Shown here piece after piece: positions 14,901 to 17,736 of a stretch of 17,736 nucleotides of DNA. The stretch covers positions 4,459 to 22,194 of the forward strand of contig DDKQ01000038.1 in assembly GCA_002339355.1 (NCBI GenBank), in the 5' to 3' direction. Source of the DNA: Candidatus Subteraquimicrobium carltonvillense (GTDB lineage Bacteria > Actinomycetota > Aquicultoria > Subteraquimicrobiales > Subteraquimicrobiaceae). Numbering within the stretch: the stretch's first letter is position 1; every line of letters starts with the position of its first letter. The notes under the pieces were generated by a model, which worked only from the letters and a program-made list of their open reading frames with translations, was not told the origin of the DNA and ran no database searches. Position numbers and translations under genes: made by a program.

Positions 14901-16157
14901 ATGGCAGCTGAGTTCCTGTTTTATAGTCAAGGCGATCTTCGAAGTTACCTAGAGCAAAGAAGACTTGATTTGAAGAGGGAAATAGAAAAATTAGAGACAA
15001 ATTACATTCTCAACGTGAGCGAAGATGACTTATGCCGGCACTTGGTGGATAAATATCTGCTCGACCCACCTTGTCTTAGGAAAGATGAAATATATGTTTA
15101 TGACCAATCTGAGGTTGATGTGGACGTGAGCCATGATATAAGCAGGGCTATCATTAATAGAAGGCACCCTTTTTACGTAAAAGGTATTTCGATAACCATC
15201 GCCGTACCCTTTGATGGCGATGCCGAGCTGTTTTATTATCAACCCTCGACTTCTACATTCAATCCACCAAAAGGGGAAGTGGTGGGGCAGGAAGTCCATT
15301 TGACATATCAAAGAGCCGATCATAACGATAAAGAACTGAAACAAACATATATGAGGGACATCGATGCAATTAGACAATATCTGACGTGGGTAGCAAATGA
15401 TGTCAAAAATTTTAATGAATCTCTTGAATTCCTTGCGAGAAAAATTGTAACACGGAGAAAGCAAAAATTACTTAATGACTTGGGGCTGGTTGCTTCTCTA
15501 GGCATCCCAATAAAAAGGTCCGATGACCTCCCGAAAACTTATACTCTACCGACAATCCGGAGAAAACCTAAGATTGAACGTCCAAAAGTGGAGAATGAAC
15601 TTTTCATGCCTGAGCCGGCTCTTGCTCCTGAGGAGTATGAACATATCCTGAACATCATCCAAAACATGGTAATGGTGATGGAAAGGAGTCCGCGAGCATT
15701 CGTGCATATGAAAGAAGAAGATCTTCGGCAACATTTTCTAGTTCAACTCAATGGTCACTATGAGGGACAAGCTACAGGGGAAACGTTTAACTATGAAGGA
15801 AAGACTGATATTTTAATTCGAGCAGAAGGCAAAAACGTGTTTATAGCGGAGTGTAAATTTTGGAGAGGTGAGAAGGAGCTATTAAAAGCCGTTGACCAAT
15901 TATTGGGTTATGCCAGTTGGAGAGACACCAAAACGGCACTTTTGATTTTCAATCGCAATAAAGATTTCAGTTCTGTCTTAGACGCGATACCTTCCGCAGT
16001 CAAAAAGCATACTTGTTTTAAGCGCAATCTAGGTCAGAATGACGAGACAATATTCCGCTACGTTTTTCATCAACCCGAAGATGTTAATAGAGAACTTATC
16101 CTTACTGTAATGGTTTTTAACGTTCCATTGGCAAGTGAGGAAGGAAATGGACAATAA
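14901..16157 (+). CDS. Uncharacterised protein with C-terminal PD-(D/E)XK-like nuclease motif
   Basis: I do not recognise this 418-residue protein as a named family. The last third has the layout of a PD-(D/E)XK nuclease core: an acidic helix (KEEDLRQHF, about 271-279), D303 in EGKTDILIRA, E317 and K319 in VFIAECKFW, and a following helix with Q333 (KAVDQLLGYASW). The N-terminal two thirds show a coiled-coil-like start (LEQRRLDLKREIEKLE) and a mixed alpha/beta region, probably target or partner recognition. The frame is open back to 14847 through a TTG, but the ATG at 14901 with AAGGA upstream is preferred. It is not a recognisable HsdR, as no helicase motifs are present. It lies inside a type I restriction operon and overlaps the next gene by 11 bp. 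Confidence 0.75.
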   Translation: MAAEFLFYSQGDLRSYLEQRRLDLKREIEKLETNYILNVSEDDLCRHLVDKYLLDPPCLRKDEIYVYDQSEVDVDVSHDISRAIINRRHPFYVKGISITIAVPFDGDAELFYYQPSTSTFNPPKGEVVGQEVHLTYQRADHNDKELKQTYMRDIDAIRQYLTWVANDVKNFNESLEFLARKIVTRRKQKLLNDLGLVASLGIPIKRSDDLPKTYTLPTIRRKPKIERPKVENELFMPEPALAPEEYEHILNIIQNMVMVMERSPRAFVHMKEEDLRQHFLVQLNGHYEGQATGETFNYEGKTDILIRAEGKNVFIAECKFWRGEKELLKAVDQLLGYASWRDTKTALLIFNRNKDFSSVLDAIPSAVKKHTCFKRNLGQNDETIFRYVFHQPEDVNRELILTVMVFNVPLASEEGNGQ

Positions 16158-17082
16158 TCCAGACTCTACTTACAAACAAACTGAAACTGGGCTTTTACCC
16201 AAAAAAGCACTTTCACATCTCTTGGAGGAGATAGAGTTACCAAACATGATAGTCTCTGTAGAAAGCAATTTTGAGAGAGTAAGGAAAGCTCATGACTCTA
16301 TTCATGAGTTCATTTATTTAGCTCCTCTTTGTCTACCGTCTACAGCTAAAGTAAGCTGGCATCAAAAGTCTGCTTTTCTTACTTATCACTGGGAGGCTTT
16401 TCATTCAGCACATAGGTCTCTCTTAGAGGCTCTTGCTGGTTATTACAATTCCGCGTTTACTCTTCTTAGATTGACGCTCGAGTTAATAATTAAGGGAGCA
16501 TTCTTTGAGTGCTTAGCGCATAAGGAATTTCGTGACAAGTCGGAGGTTTTAGATAAAGACAAGAAAGGGAAAAATTTAAAGGACACGATAAACAGTGTTA
16601 TAGGGGGCAGAGCTGAGATAGAGGAAACATCTGCGATTATCCATGACATGCTGATGGCAGAAGTTGATGGCAAGGTATTTGCTGAGCAGCCAGAATTCCG
16701 TCCTAATATGATGACTGTAATCAAGCAACTCTCTAAGTGGGGAATACTTGAACCAGTTAATAACTTTGAAACTCTTTACAACATATACAAAATATTATCG
16801 GCTGATGTTCATGTAATTCCAGATAAAACTGATATTGGGAGAAGGCTTTTCTCCCAGAAGGAGCTTTTTGAAGTGGATATCATGCCTGAGAAACTAAATA
16901 AATTTATCGGGATTTTGCATAAAGTCATGGATATAGGAATAGTCATCGAATTAAACATTTTAAGCGATTGGATTAGCCAAGATGAAGAAGCAAAATCTAG
17001 GCTTAAGGAAAGGTTAGAAGTAGTAAAAGATTTAGAGTTAAAGTTTAGCTCGGAAAAAATTAAGGGTTTGGTGAACCAATGA
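16147..17082 (+). CDS. Unknown helical protein with an HsdS-like N-terminus
   Basis: I do not recognise the family. From the preferred ATG at 16147 (AGGA five bases upstream; GTG at 16135 is possible) it is 311 residues, mostly helical, with no signal peptide. The centre (HWEAFHSAHRSLLEALAGYY, then NSAFTLLRLTLELIIKGAFF) and a later ILSADVHVIPDK segment recall uncharacterised helical families near abortive-infection and HEPN-type proteins. RKAHDSIH fits an Rx6H spacing, but this is weak. Residues 9-18 read YKQTETGLLP, almost the same as YKQTEIGLLP at the same position in the next gene, hsdS. The stop overlaps the hsdS start as ATGA. Context suggests an accessory of the restriction operon. Confidence 0.8.
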   Translation: MDNNPDSTYKQTETGLLPKKALSHLLEEIELPNMIVSVESNFERVRKAHDSIHEFIYLAPLCLPSTAKVSWHQKSAFLTYHWEAFHSAHRSLLEALAGYYNSAFTLLRLTLELIIKGAFFECLAHKEFRDKSEVLDKDKKGKNLKDTINSVIGGRAEIEETSAIIHDMLMAEVDGKVFAEQPEFRPNMMTVIKQLSKWGILEPVNNFETLYNIYKILSADVHVIPDKTDIGRRLFSQKELFEVDIMPEKLNKFIGILHKVMDIGIVIELNILSDWISQDEEAKSRLKERLEVVKDLELKFSSEKIKGLVNQ

Positions 17083-17736
17083 ACGATGAATTAAAACCCC
17101 GTTATAAACAAACTGAAATTGGACTTTTGCCAGAAGAGTGGGAAGCGCCGAGCTTGGCAGAAATTGGCTTTTTAATCGATGGAGATTGGATATTGAAGGA
17201 GAATTATAGAGATGACGGTGTTAGGTTATTGCAGGTTGCCGACATAGGTGTTGGCAAATTCTTGGACAAATCCAAGAGATTCATTAGTCTCGAACGTGCC
17301 AGAGAACTGAAATGCACTTTTGTTAATCCTGAGGAAGATATTCTGATATCAAGGATGCCTGACCCGATAGGTAGGGCTTGTATCGCTCCTAATTTGTCTT
17401 ACCCATACATTGTTGCGGTCGATGTGACGATTCTCAAGCCCGACAAAAGCAAAGTTAACCTACGTTATGTTGTTAATGTTTTGAATTCCTCTAAAGTCCT
17501 AAAAGAAGTTGAAAAGCGTGCAGCCGGAGCAACAAGAAACCGGATAAGTCGTGCCAGATTAGAGAGAATACGAATTCCACTTCCACCTCTAGCTGAGCAA
17601 AAGAAAATTGCGGAGGTTCTGTCGACAGTTGATGAGGGGATTGAGAAGACCGAGCAAGCGATTGCGAAAACTGAGCGGTTGGAAAAAGGCTTGATGCAGG
17701 AGCTATTTACAAGAGGGATAGGGCATAAGGAAGTTA
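17079..17736 (+). CDS. hsdS: Type I restriction specificity subunit HsdS (partial, runs off the edge)
   Basis: HsdS holds the target recognition domains that set the sequence methylated or cut by the type I complex. 219 codons are visible with no stop. The N-terminal PRYKQTEIGLLPEEWE is the common HsdS opening. It is followed by one target recognition domain (about residues 25-160) ending in ATRNRISRARLERIRIPLPP. The conserved spacer helix is LAEQKKIAEVLSTVDEGIEK, then RLEKGLMQELFTRGIGHKE. That last segment normally leads to a second half starting with another TEIG..P motif, which lies past the window. The ATG overlaps the upstream stop (ATGA), indicating coupling. hsdR is presumably further right. 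Confidence 0.93.
   Translation, partial: MNDELKPRYKQTEIGLLPEEWEAPSLAEIGFLIDGDWILKENYRDDGVRLLQVADIGVGKFLDKSKRFISLERARELKCTFVNPEEDILISRMPDPIGRACIAPNLSYPYIVAVDVTILKPDKSKVNLRYVVNVLNSSKVLKEVEKRAAGATRNRISRARLERIRIPLPPLAEQKKIAEVLSTVDEGIEKTEQAIAKTERLEKGLMQELFTRGIGHKEV

Noticed and set aside
14901..16157. HsdR restriction subunit
   Set aside because: It is far shorter than HsdR and has no Walker or other helicase motifs; only a nuclease-like core is seen.
11663..17736. Insertion sequence or integrase bounding the island
   Set aside because: No transposase or recombinase coding sequence, terminal inverted repeat pair or tRNA attachment site is visible; the right boundary lies outside the window.

Overview
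The window is about 17.7 kb of bacterial chromosome with moderate GC. Three gene blocks are packed tightly, with clear Shine-Dalgarno sites. The content (accA with a separate alpha subunit, a two-subunit iron-sulfur class I fumarase, and futalosine-type menaquinone synthesis) fits an anaerobic or thermophilic Firmicutes-like or deep-branching actinobacterial lineage. That placement is inference; nothing here fixes the taxon.

Block 1 (65-2516, + strand) is accA followed by the alpha and beta subunits of a class I fumarate hydratase. It ends tail-to-tail with block 2, and the two stop regions overlap by 9 bp.

Block 2 (2508-11662) is a menaquinone region arranged as two divergent operons around a shared promoter gap (7831-7988). 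The minus-strand arm is mqnE-mqnA-mqnC, then, after a 151-bp gap, an MTAP-family nucleoside-cleaving protein and the aminofutalosine-deaminase-type amidohydrolase mqnX. The plus-strand arm is ubiE/menG, the UbiD-like mqnL, the UbiA-like mqnP and the flavin prenyltransferase ubiX. Together they cover nearly the whole route: chorismate to enolpyruvoyl-benzoate (MqnA), aminofutalosine (MqnE), futalosine (MqnX), base removal (MTAP-like candidate, no mqnB seen), cyclisation (MqnC), prenylation (MqnP), decarboxylation (MqnL with prenyl-FMN from UbiX) and methylation (UbiE). mqnD is not in the window.

Block 3 (about 11837 to the right edge, + strand) is a defence island entered just after ubiX, across a scar that still reads as the C-terminal end of a gamma-glutamylcyclotransferase-like protein. 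It holds hsdM, a Fic protein, a protein with a C-terminal PD-(D/E)XK-like nuclease motif, a helical protein of unknown function, and the first part of hsdS, which runs off the edge. Adjoining genes overlap at hsdM/fic, nuclease/helical protein and helical protein/hsdS. Two features stand out. The helical protein starts with an HsdS-like N-terminus, and a 29-base stretch is nearly repeated at the hsdS start. The 175-bp gap before the nuclease gene is dense with repeats (three GTTGTCA units, an 11-bp perfect inverted repeat over a -10-like box, and a tandem 10-mer). hsdR is not in the window.
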